A DNA stretch of 64,000 nucleotides from Saprospiraceae bacterium (GTDB lineage: Bacteria > Bacteroidota > Bacteroidia > Chitinophagales > Saprospiraceae). Below are positions 63,782 to 64,000 of this stretch, piece by piece; positions within the stretch are counted from its first letter, which is position 1; every line of letters starts with the position of its first letter. The stretch spans positions 103,478 through 167,477 of the forward strand of contig JADLHT010000017.1 in the NCBI GenBank assembly GCA_020848695.1, in the 5' to 3' direction. Below the pieces are notes generated by a model. It did not search any database. It saw nothing but the letters and a program-made list of their open reading frames with translations, and was not told the DNA's origin. A program made the position numbers and the translations under genes.

Positions 63782-63967
63782 AGGCTCATTCGGTAAATAC
63801 CTAAGCTTCTGATTATCAAAAATATATTATAAAAAAAGTTAATAAAAAAACCCTGAAATCCGTACTTTTTACGTAGGCTCATTCGGTAAATACCTAAGCT
63901 TCTGATTATCAAAAATATATTATAAAAAAAGTTAATAAAAAAACCCTGAAATCCGTACTTTTTACGT
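63782..63967. repeat. Perfect tandem duplication of a 93-bp unit
   Basis: 63782-63874 and 63875-63967 are identical. Each begins AGGCTCATTCGG and ends GTACTTTTTACGT. Only the second copy is followed by AATTTCAGGGTTAG, which pairs with AACCCTGAAAT inside the unit, so the complete hairpin exists once. It begins 3 nt after the stop of adhesin paralog 2. Confidence 0.95.
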
Positions 63968-63980
63968 AATTTCAGGGTTA
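63942..63980. terminator. Hairpin at the end of the tandem repeat, possible bidirectional terminator
   Basis: ACCCTGAAAT pairs with ATTTCAGGGT, and an inner CGTA pairs with TACG around a CTTTT loop. The stem is flanked by an A-run on the left and an AT-rich stretch on the right, so either strand could terminate here. A related hairpin stands between converging genes at 2941-2973. The lack of a clean T-tract on the plus side leaves the role open. Confidence 0.45.
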
Positions 63981-64000
63981 GAAAATTATTTTATTATATG

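Noticed and set aside
63782-63967. Treating the 93-bp tandem unit as a CRISPR array or an integron attC array
   Set aside because: There are only two directly adjacent identical units with no spacers, no cas or integrase gene nearby, and no gene cassettes.

Overview
The window reads as chromosomal DNA of a Bacteroidota bacterium, most likely a Saprospiraceae-type gliding or surface-adhesive organism. The evidence is low G+C, promoters built on the Bacteroidota -7 box TAnnTTTG, fused SecDF, many very large secreted proteins that end in type IX secretion system (T9SS) sorting domains of type A or type B, and a PorE-like OmpA lipoprotein. The genus-level placement is inference. I see no tRNA or rRNA genes, CRISPR arrays, insertion sequences or phage genes.

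Layout. 1-4.3 kb: a truncated LamG plus sialate O-acetylesterase-like enzyme (minus; absent from the ORF track because it runs off the window), a divergent T9SS cargo with a lectin-like body, a 458-bp gap holding a hairpin repeat, and a membrane-anchored coiled-coil protein. 4.3-11.2 kb: gpsA, a large lipoprotein plus barrel-like protein pair, and yidC with a DUF6438-type lipoprotein. 11.2-11.8 kb: a gene-free stretch holding a candidate structured RNA with its own strong minus-strand terminator, separate from the yidC promoter. 11.8-14 kb: aroA-aroC. 14-24 kb: a 1317-aa propeller/LamG T9SS cargo and a 1.9-kb-codon SprB-like adhesin. 24.4-30.3 kb: secDF, a PorE-like lipoprotein and a LolA-like protein. 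30.3-34.9 kb: an operon of a GH3-family enzyme, a soluble coiled-coil protein, a second copy of the membrane coiled-coil protein, and aspartate kinase. 34.9-42.3 kb: a tightly packed minus-strand operon (unknown gene, era, der, rmlC, rmlD, a type-B T9SS cargo, ribE). 42.3-46 kb: a NadR-like P-loop protein, a TPP riboswitch driving a TonB-dependent receptor (so probably a thiamine importer), and a small barrel-like protein. 46-63.8 kb: four large T9SS cargos in one direction (two paralogous metalloproteases with PKD arrays, a 15-module Ig-like adhesin, and a paralog of the 18-24 kb adhesin), followed by a perfect 93-bp tandem duplication carrying the same hairpin repeat as at 2.9 kb.

How the genes fit together. 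Housekeeping genes (shikimate end steps, riboflavin, phospholipid precursor, ribosome GTPases) are interleaved with an envelope and export theme. SecDF and YidC serve the inner membrane, LolA-like and PorE-like proteins serve the periplasm and outer membrane, and at least eight surface or secreted cargos would use T9SS. The least explained items are the 11.3-11.5 kb RNA candidate, the two-copy membrane coiled-coil family with its soluble partner, and the hairpin repeat family near both ends of the window.
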